DNA of 64,000 nucleotides from the NCBI GenBank assembly GCA_934691625.1, contig CAKUTA010000001.1:409239-473238 (forward strand), read 5' to 3'. This document shows positions 41,812-50,699 of this stretch, piece by piece (the first letter of the stretch is position 1; every line of letters starts with the position of its first letter). Source of the stretch: an uncultured Bacteroidales bacterium. Its GTDB lineage: Bacteria > Bacteroidota > Bacteroidia > Bacteroidales > UBA932. Position numbers and translations under genes: made by a program. The notes under the pieces are model-generated. The model ran no database searches. It worked only from the letters and a program-made list of their open reading frames with translations, and had not been told where the DNA came from.

Positions 41812-43941
41812 ATGAAGCAGATATACGTGAAATATATTGCCGATGCCCTTCAGGTGAAGGACTGGCAGGTGGAAAATTGTGCGGAGCTTTTCGAGGAAGG
41901 ATGCACGATCCCGTTCATAAGCCGCTACCGCAAGGAAAGGACAGGCGGACTGGATGACGAGCAGGTCGCCGAGATAAAGCATTGGACTGATGTCTTCGTC
42001 GAGATGGAGAAACGAAAGGAGACTATACTTGCCACCATCGGCTCGCAGGATAAACTGACCCCGGAACTGAGGGCTGCGATTGAGTCCTGTGTCAATGCCA
42101 ATGAACTTGAGGACCTGTACCTTCCATACAGGCCGAAGCGCAGAACCAGGGCGACGGCTGCGAAGGAAGCCGGGCTGGAGCCGCTTGCCGACAAGATATA
42201 TGAGGTCAATGTCCGCAACCTGGATGCAGAGGCGGCAAAATATATCAATGATAAAGTCGCTGATGCCGATGCTGCCCTGGCAGGTGCACGCGATATCATC
42301 GCAGAGCGCCTCAGCGAGTCTGCGAAGGTCAGGGAGACATTGCGTGGTATATTCAGAACCAGGCGGATCGTGTCCAAGGTGACCAGGGCTGGGAAGGAAA
42401 ATCTGGAGTCCCAGAAGTTCAAGGGATATTTCGACTATGCGGAACCTCTTTCCAGGATAGCAGCCCATCGTCTTCTGGCAATTCTGCGTGGAGCCGCAGA
42501 GGGCTGGCTCAACGTGAAGATTGATGCTGATGCTGAAAAATGCGGCAACAAGCTGTATTATGATTTCTGCCAGGAGCGCAGATACCCTTCAGGAAAACTT
42601 GCGGAGCAGATAAGGATGGCTATAGATGACTCATACAAGCGTCTTCTGGAGCCTTCCATAACTAATGAGGTTATTGACGAGTTCAAGCAGAAGGCTGACC
42701 TTGAGTCTGTTGCTGTGTTTGGTGAAAACCTGAAGCAGCTCCTTCTGGCGGCACCTGTCGGTCAGAAGAGGACGATGGCAATTGACCCTGGCTTCAGGAA
42801 CGGATGCAAGATCGTCTGTCTTGATGAGCATGGAAACCTTCTCCATCATGAGATTGTATATCCTCATCCTCCTCAGAACGAGAAGATAAAAGCCATAACC
42901 TCAGTGTCATCTATGCTTGAACGATACGGGATACAGGCAATAGCGATAGGCAACGGGACTGCCAGCCGCGAGACTGAAGATTTCATCAGGCGTGTTCCTC
43001 TCCCGGAAGGATGCAAGGTATTTGTAGTGAGTGAGGATGGTGCTTCTATATATTCCGCTTCAGATGTGGCAAGGGAGGAATTCCCTGATGAGGATGTGAC
43101 TGTGAGGGGTGCTGTTTCCATTGGCCGCCGTCTTATGGATCCGCTTGCAGAGCTGGTGAAGATCGACCCTAAGTCATTGGGTGTGGGGCAGTACCAGTAT
43201 GATGTCGATCAGTCCTTTCTTAAGGAGAAGCTGGATAATACTGTGGAGATCTGCGTCAATACTGTCGGCGTCAATTTGAATACAGCCAGCAGCTATCTTC
43301 TCAGCTATGTCTCTGGCATAGGTCCGTCATTGGCTGCGAATATCGTGAAGGCAAGGACTGCTAACGGAGGTTTCCGTTCCAGAAGTGAGCTTATGGATGT
43401 GCCGCGTCTTGGAGAGAAGGCGTTTGAGCAATGCGCCGGCTTCCTGCGTATCCCTGATGCAGTGAATCCTCTGGACAATTCTGCTGTGCACCCCGAGTGC
43501 TATCATATTGTTGACCGTATGGCTGCTGACCTGGGAGTAGATGCGAAGGATCTTGTCGGAAACCAGGAGATGTGCAGGAAAATATCGCCGGAGAAATATG
43601 TGGAAGGTGATTTCGGCCTTCCGACCATAAATGACATCATAAAGGAGCTTGCAAAGCCTGGCCGTGATCCGCGGGAGGCAGCACAGGAATTCTCATTCGC
43701 GGATGATATCCACTCGATAGAAGATCTTCAGGAAGGGATGGAGATTCCTGGCATTGTCACGAATATCACAGCCTTTGGCGCTTTTGTCGATGTGGGCGTT
43801 CATGAGAATGGACTGATACATGTGTCTCAGATGGGTCGCCGTGACGGAAAGGTCACGCTGAAGCTTCACCAGCATGTCATGGTCAAGGTGATCGGCGTGG
43901 ATCTGGACAGGAGCCGCATATCCTTGCGACTTATGAAGTGA
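41812..43941 (+). CDS. tex: Tex family RNA-binding transcription accessory protein
   Basis: 709 residues from the ATG at 41812 (a TTG two codons earlier is less likely). Cytoplasmic nucleic-acid-binding protein whose exact role is not settled. Domains in order: Tex helical N-terminus (CTIPFISRYRKERTGGLDDEQ), YqgF/RNase H-like domain (RTMAIDPGFRNGCKIVCLD), helix-hairpin-helix pair (LSYVSGIGPSLAANIVKAR), and a C-terminal S1 RNA-binding domain (IVTNITAFGAFVDVGVHENG). The length is near the usual 710-770. It is downstream of the ClC gene on the same strand, with a 15-nt gap. Confidence 0.95.
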   Translation: MKQIYVKYIADALQVKDWQVENCAELFEEGCTIPFISRYRKERTGGLDDEQVAEIKHWTDVFVEMEKRKETILATIGSQDKLTPELRAAIESCVNANELEDLYLPYRPKRRTRATAAKEAGLEPLADKIYEVNVRNLDAEAAKYINDKVADADAALAGARDIIAERLSESAKVRETLRGIFRTRRIVSKVTRAGKENLESQKFKGYFDYAEPLSRIAAHRLLAILRGAAEGWLNVKIDADAEKCGNKLYYDFCQERRYPSGKLAEQIRMAIDDSYKRLLEPSITNEVIDEFKQKADLESVAVFGENLKQLLLAAPVGQKRTMAIDPGFRNGCKIVCLDEHGNLLHHEIVYPHPPQNEKIKAITSVSSMLERYGIQAIAIGNGTASRETEDFIRRVPLPEGCKVFVVSEDGASIYSASDVAREEFPDEDVTVRGAVSIGRRLMDPLAELVKIDPKSLGVGQYQYDVDQSFLKEKLDNTVEICVNTVGVNLNTASSYLLSYVSGIGPSLAANIVKARTANGGFRSRSELMDVPRLGEKAFEQCAGFLRIPDAVNPLDNSAVHPECYHIVDRMAADLGVDAKDLVGNQEMCRKISPEKYVEGDFGLPTINDIIKELAKPGRDPREAAQEFSFADDIHSIEDLQEGMEIPGIVTNITAFGAFVDVGVHENGLIHVSQMGRRDGKVTLKLHQHVMVKVIGVDLDRSRISLRLMK

Positions 43942-43998
43942 CAGTTTCCGATATTCACAAAAGATAAGGAAATTCGCTGTTTTTCTTTCGGATTGTTC

Positions 43999-44026
43999 TT
44001 GATTTCTGTAAAAAATATTATTTTTG
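43999..44026 (+). promoter_or_regulatory. Promoter of the EamA transporter gene
   Basis: TTG at 43999-44001 and TATTTTTG at 44019-44026, 17 nt apart. It predicts a start near 44032, ~20 nt before the ATG. Confidence 0.5.
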
Positions 44027-44050
44027 TAATCGAAAATCAAGAATAATCAA

Positions 44051-44983
44051 ATGAATGCTGGTGCTGTAACAGGAAAAGCACGTCTTGCAGGAGTGTACCT
44101 GCTGTCGCTATTTGCCATATTGCTTTGGGGAATGTCCTATCTGTGGAGTGATACGCTGCTCTCTCTTGGAATCCCTGTAGAGTATATTGTATTTACCCGT
44201 ATATCCATTGCCGGACTGGTTCTTCTTGCCGCTAATATCGTCATGCGTAAGGATATGAAAGTCAAGAAGAAAGACTTGCCGAAGTTCCTTCTTCTCGCCC
44301 TGTTCGAGCCATTCATATATTTCGTCTGCGAGACATACGGCATACGCTTTACGGAGTCACCTACCATCAGCTCTCTCTTTATTGCCGCGGCTCCAATCTT
44401 CTCTGTGATTGTCGGGATTGCGGTATTCAAGGAGAAATTATCATTGTTCAATATGGCAGGTATTCTCGTATGTCTCGGCGGTATTGTCATGGTTACATTA
44501 TGCTCCGAGACGATGGGAGAAGCCTTTCTTGTCGGTCTGGCGCTGCTGCTTATCGCCGTGCTGGCGGAAGTTGGGCATGCCTCATTCACGAAATGCCTTT
44601 CGGATACTTATGAGCCTTCAGTAATCGTCATGTACCAGTTCCTGATAGGCTCAGTATATCTCCTGCCTCTGTTCCTGGGGCAGGGAATGCGCCATTTCGA
44701 TGCGGAGCTGTACCTTTCGTGGGCGATATGGAAACCGATAATATGTCTTGCTGTGTTCTGCTCCAGCATTGCCTTCGGACTTTGGGCGAATACCATCAAG
44801 TATCTGGGAGTGGCTAAATCCAGCATATTCATGTCCACGATTCCGGTTTTCACTGCATTGGCCGGCTGGGCTCTAGGTCAGGAAATGCTGACACCGATGC
44901 AGTGGACGGGAATAATCGTCTCATGCATCGGCGTCATAATGTCGCAATATGTATTCGGAAAGAAGTCTGTATCAGCGGAATAG
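44051..44983 (+). CDS. EamA/DMT family transporter
   Basis: 310 residues with ten hydrophobic segments in two repeated EamA halves (first half YLLSLFAILLWGMSYLWSD and SSLFIAAAPIFSVIVGIAVF; second half SSIAFGLWANTIKYLGVAKSS and STIPVFTALAGWALGQEML). Such proteins export or exchange small metabolites across the inner membrane; the substrate is unknown. The last 12 nt overlap the convergent dihydroorotase gene. Confidence 0.92.
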   Translation: MNAGAVTGKARLAGVYLLSLFAILLWGMSYLWSDTLLSLGIPVEYIVFTRISIAGLVLLAANIVMRKDMKVKKKDLPKFLLLALFEPFIYFVCETYGIRFTESPTISSLFIAAAPIFSVIVGIAVFKEKLSLFNMAGILVCLGGIVMVTLCSETMGEAFLVGLALLLIAVLAEVGHASFTKCLSDTYEPSVIVMYQFLIGSVYLLPLFLGQGMRHFDAELYLSWAIWKPIICLAVFCSSIAFGLWANTIKYLGVAKSSIFMSTIPVFTALAGWALGQEMLTPMQWTGIIVSCIGVIMSQYVFGKKSVSAE

Positions 44984-46408
44984 CAGCTTCTGTCCGAGAG
45001 CCTTTCCGTCAGTCATCCTGCCATTCTGCACGACTCTGACGCCATTCAGATATACATCCTCCACCATTCCTTTTAGCCTGGCTCCTGCGTATGGGGTCCA
45101 GCCGCATTTGTATGCAGCCCCAGCGGCTCCATAGTCGGATTCACCGACAGTGAATTCCTTCTTAGGGTCGATGACAATGACATCTGCAAATGCTCCTTCC
45201 TCCAGTCTGCCTCTGCCGCATATTCCGAGCATGTCGGCTATCTTTTCTGAAATCACTGATGCGATTCTTGTGAGAGGAATGCTCTCTTTATCTGCAACTG
45301 TCAGCAGTACAGATATCTCCTGCTGGATTGACGGTATGCCTGACGGGCACTTCAGATATGGCCTTTCTTTTTCTTCGGCAAGATGAGGCGCATGGTCGGA
45401 GCCTATTGTATCAATGATCCCGTCTTTCAGTGCCCTTCTCAATGCAGCCCTGTCGGCGGCGGTCTTTATCGACGGATTGCATTTCATCCTGCTTCCGAGC
45501 CGCTCATAATCCTCGTCGCGGAACCAGAGATAATTGGCTGATGTCTCGGCTGTTATCTCCGGATTGTATTGCTTGGCGGCTCGTATCATCTCCACTTCCT
45601 CTGCTGTGCTTATATGAAGAACGTGCAGTTTAGTCCCATGCTTCATGGCCAGCTGTAGCGCCTTTATCGTGCTTCTGATGCAGGCCTGACGGCTCCTGAT
45701 ATTCTCATGCTCTTTCATCGGAATATCGTCGCCGAACTTATTGATGGCCTCCTCCAGGTTCTTCCTTATTATTGCCTCATCTTCACTGTGTATAAGCACA
45801 CGGGCTTGGTCTATGGTGAAAAGCTTGTCCAGCGCCTCACCATTATCTACCAGCATATTCCCTGTCGAAGACCCCATGAACACCTTTACAGCCGCGAACT
45901 CCCTCTGGGCATCGGCCCTCGCCAGGGCTGCGATGGTATCGGGATTATCATTGTCGGCTCCGATATGGAACCCCCAGTTTGCGAAGCATCGTCCCTCAGC
46001 AAGAGCCACTTTCTCCCTCAGGCGCCCAATGCTCGTCGTTGCAGGAACTGTATTAGGCATATCAATAAATGATGTCACGCCTCCGAGGAGAGCTGCCCTG
46101 GATTCGCTCGCCATGTCAGCCTTGGAGGTCATTCCCGGTTCACGGAAATGCACATGGGCATCGATGCCGCCAGCCATGAGCACCTTGCCTTCCAGATTCA
46201 TGATATCCGTCTCAGGGGCACATTCGTGTATCTTTTCTGCCAATGTCTTCAGATCCACTGCGGACCCGTCGAGATCCGTCATTCCTTGCTCATCAGTGAG
46301 CCATATTTTCTTTATCCGTTCTCCTTCAATGAGAAGCGCCCCTTGCTGAACATTTTCAGATGTTGCAATGAGCGCTCCACATAGAAGAACTTGTCTTCTT
46401 TCTTTCAT
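44972..46408 (-). CDS. pyrC: Dihydroorotase
   Basis: 478 residues. Amidohydrolase that closes carbamoyl-aspartate to dihydroorotate in pyrimidine synthesis. Zinc ligands: DAHVHFREPG near residue 95, the carboxylated-Lys region FAAVKVFMGSSTGNM, LHVLHISTAEEV, and TIGSDHAPH. It belongs to the longer class I (multifunctional-complex) type. An N-terminal stretch (LIEGERIKKIWLTDEQG) is somewhat longer than usual because of an extra ~20 residues (DLKTLAEKIHECAPETDIMNL). Allantoinase cannot be fully excluded. It is 5 nt after the glycosyltransferase gene upstream on the same strand. Confidence 0.92.
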   Translation of the reverse strand: MKERRQVLLCGALIATSENVQQGALLIEGERIKKIWLTDEQGMTDLDGSAVDLKTLAEKIHECAPETDIMNLEGKVLMAGGIDAHVHFREPGMTSKADMASESRAALLGGVTSFIDMPNTVPATTSIGRLREKVALAEGRCFANWGFHIGADNDNPDTIAALARADAQREFAAVKVFMGSSTGNMLVDNGEALDKLFTIDQARVLIHSEDEAIIRKNLEEAINKFGDDIPMKEHENIRSRQACIRSTIKALQLAMKHGTKLHVLHISTAEEVEMIRAAKQYNPEITAETSANYLWFRDEDYERLGSRMKCNPSIKTAADRAALRRALKDGIIDTIGSDHAPHLAEEKERPYLKCPSGIPSIQQEISVLLTVADKESIPLTRIASVISEKIADMLGICGRGRLEEGAFADVIVIDPKKEFTVGESDYGAAGAAYKCGWTPYAGARLKGMVEDVYLNGVRVVQNGRMTDGKALGQKLLFR

Positions 46409-46413
46409 GGTGA

Positions 46414-47139
46414 TTATTCTTTTGACCTGAACTTCCTGAATCTGAGCTTGAGAACTCCCCAGAATGCTTCTCCGAAGATTCCGCCGCTCATCTTGGATGT
46501 CCCTGCCTTCCTGTTTACGAATATTATCGGCACTTCGGTAATCTTGAACCCGAGCTTGTAGGTCGTGTACTTCATCTCTATCTGGAACCCATACCCTTTC
46601 ATCCGGATATTGTCCAGGTCAATGGCTTTCAGTACCTTGTTGCTGTAGCACTTGAAACCTGCAGTGCAGTCATATATCTTCATCCCCAGCACTGTGCGGA
46701 CATAGACAGATGCATAGTAGGACATGATGATACGACCTATAGGCCAGTTGATTACGCTGATGCCGTCGCAGTACCTGGATCCGATTGCCAGGTCCGCTCC
46801 ATCTTTACACGCCTGATAGAGCCTTGGCAGGTCATCCGGATTGTGTGAGAAATCCGCATCCATCTCGAATGTGTAGTTATATCCATTTGCAATGGACCAT
46901 TTGAATCCGGTGATGTATGCCGTTCCCAGCCCCAGCTTGCCCTGCCTCTCTATCATGAACAGACGTGACGGGAATACGGTCTGCAGCCCTTTTACAATGG
47001 CAGCGGTGCCGTCCGGGGAACCGTCATCTATAACAAGAATGTCATATCCGCCGTCAAGGGAGAATACCTTCCGTATGATATTCTCAATGTTTTCCTTCTC
47101 ATTGTAGGTCGGAATTATGACGATTTTTCTGTCTTCCAT
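46414..47139 (-). CDS. Polyprenol-phosphate glycosyltransferase (dolichol-phosphate mannose synthase-like)
   Basis: 241 residues. It puts a sugar (usually mannose) on a polyprenyl phosphate at the inner membrane. GT2 motifs: VIIPTYNEKENIENII, VIDDGSPDGTA, MDADFSHNP (metal-binding DAD) and GSRYCDGISVINWP. There is no C-terminal membrane domain, so it is the short soluble form. It lies 14 nt downstream of the tricorn-like protease and 5 nt before pyrC, so these genes may be one transcript. Confidence 0.93.
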   Translation of the reverse strand: MEDRKIVIIPTYNEKENIENIIRKVFSLDGGYDILVIDDGSPDGTAAIVKGLQTVFPSRLFMIERQGKLGLGTAYITGFKWSIANGYNYTFEMDADFSHNPDDLPRLYQACKDGADLAIGSRYCDGISVINWPIGRIIMSYYASVYVRTVLGMKIYDCTAGFKCYSNKVLKAIDLDNIRMKGYGFQIEMKYTTYKLGFKITEVPIIFVNRKAGTSKMSGGIFGEAFWGVLKLRFRKFRSKE

Positions 47140-47153
47140 AATTCGGAAAAAAT

Positions 47154-50100
47154 TTATTTCTCTTCCTTCAGCATTTCTGCTACAGCGGCCTCCAGCTGCT
47201 TGTCCTCACCCTTGAGCATTGAGACAGGATCATTGGATACCAGAATATCCGGGTTCACTTGATGGTTCTCGCTGTAATGGTCTTCCTTTATGCACCAGGA
47301 GCCGACCTGAGGAATGCCGAAAATTATTGATGAATTTATCTGGCGTTCCCACCATACTGCCGTCATTGTACCTGCTACCGGAGTTCCGATCAGCTTGCCG
47401 ATGCCGAGAGCCTGATAGGCGTATGGGAATCCGCATGCATCAGAATAGTTGTCCTCGCATACAAGAACGCACGAAGGCTTGGTCCATTTGCTGTATGGGT
47501 CTGTCCCGATATACTGTCCCCTTGGCTTGTAGTCAACGTATGCCTTTCCACTGAGGAATGTGACGAGATCGTCGTGCAGCCATCCGCCGCCATTATGCCG
47601 GGTATCGACTATGAGGGCTCCCGCAGTACGATATTTGCCCAATGCCTTGGAATATACCTCCCTGAAGCTAGGTGAGTCCATGCCTTCAACATGCACATAT
47701 CCTACTTTTCCGCCTGACAGCTCAGCAACCTTTGCCTCACGCTGCTTTACCCAACGCTTGTACAAAAGAGGATAGTCACTGAAAGAAGGCTCCACGAATA
47801 CTTCCACTTCCTTCTTTCCGCCTTTTCTGATGACTACCGATGTCTTCTTTCCTGCCTTGTCAGTAAGAAGCTGATACCAGTCCTTTCCTGCCTTGATTTC
47901 TTTTCCGTCAATGCTTGCGATGATATCTCCGGCTTTGAGCTCAGGATATGCGATAGACAATGCGCCGTCAGGGAGAACTTCCTTGATCTTGAGTCCATCT
48001 CCTTCATAATCATCGTCATATAGAACACCAAGCTGTCCCATTGTAAGGCCGCTTCTGTAGTAATAGCGTCCTCCGGTATGGGATGCGTTAAGCTCGCCGA
48101 GGATTTCGGACAGGAGCTCCTGGAAATCGAAGTTGTTGTTTATGTAAGGAAGGAACTGTGAGTAGTTCTCCTTGTAGTAGTCCCAATCTACACCGTGCAG
48201 TTCTGGGTCGTAGAACTTCTCCTTGACCTGTTTCCACATGTGATCGAATATGTATTCCCTCTCGGCTTTCGGCTTGAACTCATATTCCCCGGCATAGCTT
48301 ATCTTGGAGTCCCCGCCTCCGTTCACGCCGATCTTGCTTATTCCTGAAGCTGATGCGATATAGATGTATTTGCCGTCAGGAGAAGGAATTATGGAACCCA
48401 TGACGCCTTTCTGCAGCACCTTGATGCTGCCTTCCTTCATGTCTCTTACGCAGAGGTCATAACTGCTTTCAAGCCTTGTCTCATAGAAGAGCTTCTTGCC
48501 GTCATCTGAGAGATAGTGGTCTCCGAGCCTGCCTGAGAACCTTGTCAGCCTGAATATCCTGTCAGCCCTGTTCTCGAGGTCAAGCTTCAGTTTCTCGACT
48601 TTCTTTGTATCGGTGCTGTCCTTCTTCTCTTCCTTTTTCTCCTCTTTCTTTGCCTCTTTCTTCTCATCAGCATTGATAAGCTTGGCTATTTCCGCGTCTT
48701 CCTTGTCCCTCATGAATTCGGTCATTGCCTTTGCGTCGAAGAACATGATATAGACATCATCTTCGGCACCCCAGCTTCCGTGACTGCGATATCCGTCCTT
48801 GTCTGACTGCCATACCATAGCTTTTCCACCGAGTGCCCATCTGAATGCGACATCATTGTATCCGCTTTCGGTAAGATTTGTAACTTCCTTAGTGTCAATG
48901 TCGATGAGTGCGATATCCACATTGTTCCATCCACCGTTGGCCTGATATGTCGAGAGCAGGTAATGGCTGTCAGGACTCCATTCGAATGAGACGTCACCGT
49001 CGGTATATGAATAGTTCGCCCCTTTCAGCAGTGAAACTGTCTTTCCTCCTTTTGCAGGCTTGATCACAAGCTCTGTCCTGTCTCTGAGGTATGCCACATA
49101 TTTTCCGTCAGGGGAAACCTGCGGCTGGAAGCATGTCTCTCCTTTGTCAGAGAACAGTTCCTCCTTGAAATCATTGACGTATGTGAAATATTTGTCATCC
49201 TTGTTCGCAAGAGTCGAGCTCCAGATTCCCCAGTTGCCGTCTCTTTCGGCGGAGTAGTATACTGTCCTTCCGTCGGAAGAGAAGCAGACATCCCTTTCCT
49301 GGGTCGCAGTATTGGTGATTCTTCTGGTTGTCTTGTAGTCTGCTGATGTCACGAAGACCTCACCCCTGATTACCAGCGCAACCTCTTTCTGGCTTGGTGC
49401 GATGGCTATAGCAGACGCGCCTCCGGCCATTGTGAGCTTTTCAATATCCCTTTCATCCTGGTCTGAATATACCGAGATCTCCACCTTTACAGGTTTCTGT
49501 CCCTCTTTCATTGTGTAGATGTCTCCATTGTATGAGAATGCCAATGTCCCGTTGTCTGCTGTGGAAAGGTATCTCACAGGATTCTTGGTCTCGAATGTCA
49601 GCTGGACTGATTTCTCCGGGCTGCTCAATGAACTTCTGTATATGTTCATCGCATTGCCGTCACGTTCGCTGAGGTAGTAGAACGTATCACCGTCGGATGC
49701 AAATACAGGGTTCCTGTCTTCTCCGGCATAGTCGCTGAGCTTCTTGAATGTCCCTTCGGCATTGATGCTCATCTTTCCGTCCTTGCCGGCTGCTCCCTTA
49801 TATAGCCAGATGTCCTTGGTCACAGCTGATGTATGATGCTTTCTGAAAGGATCTTCGGAGCCTTTCCAGTCTTCATAGATTATATCTCCGCTCCTGTTCA
49901 CGCTCAGTTCCGAGATCGGCAGTGAAGTCACTCTGACTGGTCTGGCGCCTGTCGTGTCTGTATAGTAGAGCTGAGCTTCTCCTGGAAATCCATCGAAAGT
50001 CACATCCTGGCTGATATTTGCCGAGAACAGTATCTTTCCGTCAGGGAGGACAGCCTTCAATGTCTCATTGCCAGGGTGGAAAGTGAGCCTTTTAGGAGTT

Positions 50101-50396
50101 CCTCCGTCGCAGCTTGTCATATATATATCCTTGCTCTTTTCCCTGTAGGATGTGAATATGATTTTCTTGCTGTCAGCTGTCCACATAGGTTCTGAGTCGT
50201 ATGCGGCGTTAGTCGTAATCTGCAGGGCGCGTCCTCCTGAGACAGGAACGACGAAGATATCTCCTTTGTAGCTGAATGCTATCCTGGTTCCATCAGGGGA
50301 AATGCTGTTTTTTCTGATCCATTTTGGGGATTCCTGGGCAAATGCTATTCCGGATGCGAAGGATACAGCCAGAAGCATAGCGGTTAATTTCTTCAT
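47154..50396 (-). CDS. Tricorn-like S41 peptidase with N-terminal beta-propeller repeats
   Basis: 1080 residues from the ATG at 50396, which begins a clean signal peptide (MKKLTAMLLAVSFASGIAFA); an upstream in-frame ATG would give a cytoplasmic-looking leader and precede the promoter. Residues ~30-560 are WD/TolB-like propeller repeats (SPDGTRIAFSYKGDIFVV, SPDGKYVAYLRD). A Lys/Glu-rich linker lies at ~600-625 (KKEAKKEEKKEEKK). A PDZ domain (DGALSIAYPELKAGDIIASIDG) is followed by an S41 catalytic core with GKVGYVHVEGMDS, LIVDTRHNGGGWL and the expected Ser in EDNYSDACGFPYA. The propeller probably gates entry to the protease. Confidence 0.93.
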   Translation of the reverse strand: MKKLTAMLLAVSFASGIAFAQESPKWIRKNSISPDGTRIAFSYKGDIFVVPVSGGRALQITTNAAYDSEPMWTADSKKIIFTSYREKSKDIYMTSCDGGTPKRLTFHPGNETLKAVLPDGKILFSANISQDVTFDGFPGEAQLYYTDTTGARPVRVTSLPISELSVNRSGDIIYEDWKGSEDPFRKHHTSAVTKDIWLYKGAAGKDGKMSINAEGTFKKLSDYAGEDRNPVFASDGDTFYYLSERDGNAMNIYRSSLSSPEKSVQLTFETKNPVRYLSTADNGTLAFSYNGDIYTMKEGQKPVKVEISVYSDQDERDIEKLTMAGGASAIAIAPSQKEVALVIRGEVFVTSADYKTTRRITNTATQERDVCFSSDGRTVYYSAERDGNWGIWSSTLANKDDKYFTYVNDFKEELFSDKGETCFQPQVSPDGKYVAYLRDRTELVIKPAKGGKTVSLLKGANYSYTDGDVSFEWSPDSHYLLSTYQANGGWNNVDIALIDIDTKEVTNLTESGYNDVAFRWALGGKAMVWQSDKDGYRSHGSWGAEDDVYIMFFDAKAMTEFMRDKEDAEIAKLINADEKKEAKKEEKKEEKKDSTDTKKVEKLKLDLENRADRIFRLTRFSGRLGDHYLSDDGKKLFYETRLESSYDLCVRDMKEGSIKVLQKGVMGSIIPSPDGKYIYIASASGISKIGVNGGGDSKISYAGEYEFKPKAEREYIFDHMWKQVKEKFYDPELHGVDWDYYKENYSQFLPYINNNFDFQELLSEILGELNASHTGGRYYYRSGLTMGQLGVLYDDDYEGDGLKIKEVLPDGALSIAYPELKAGDIIASIDGKEIKAGKDWYQLLTDKAGKKTSVVIRKGGKKEVEVFVEPSFSDYPLLYKRWVKQREAKVAELSGGKVGYVHVEGMDSPSFREVYSKALGKYRTAGALIVDTRHNGGGWLHDDLVTFLSGKAYVDYKPRGQYIGTDPYSKWTKPSCVLVCEDNYSDACGFPYAYQALGIGKLIGTPVAGTMTAVWWERQINSSIIFGIPQVGSWCIKEDHYSENHQVNPDILVSNDPVSMLKGEDKQLEAAVAEMLKEEK

Positions 50397-50425
50397 ATAT
50401 GTTTTTCCTATTTTATTATGTCTTC

Positions 50426-50456
50426 CAAAAATACATAGTTTTTTCATACAATCCAA
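50426..50456 (-). promoter_or_regulatory. Promoter of the tricorn-like protease gene
   Basis: On the minus strand TTG (50456-50454) and TATTTTTG (50433-50426) lie 20 nt apart. The start would be near 50420, ~24 nt before the ATG at 50396. Confidence 0.6.
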
Positions 50457-50699
50457 TTATATTTCACGGGCATTGTATTATAGGTATCATATTTTACTTA
50501 TTTGCTGCTATGCGCACCATTTCGGAGGTTGCTGGCTTTATTTGTATTCGTTATGAAATAAAACTGTAACAACTTGCAAAAAAATGCAGAGAAATGAAAT
50601 AAAAGTAGTCTCAAACGAAAAATTATGTGTATCTTTACATCGTATCTGAAAATCTGTTTTCGGGAAAGTGAAATTGCTAATTGATAACACTTTATAATT
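50457..50699. promoter_or_regulatory. Upstream region of the SusCD-type operon
   Basis: About 240 bp of A/T-rich sequence. The best plus-strand -7 candidate is TATCTTTA (50630-50637), one mismatch from consensus, without a clear -33. No regulator gene (ECF sigma/anti-sigma, hybrid two-component or SusR type) is next to the operon. Nothing else recognised. Confidence 0.3.

Noticed and set aside
48600-48665. Low-complexity CTT/TTC-rich stretch as a possible slippage repeat
   Set aside because: It encodes the Lys/Glu-rich linker of the tricorn-like protease with mixed codons, not a pure tandem repeat.
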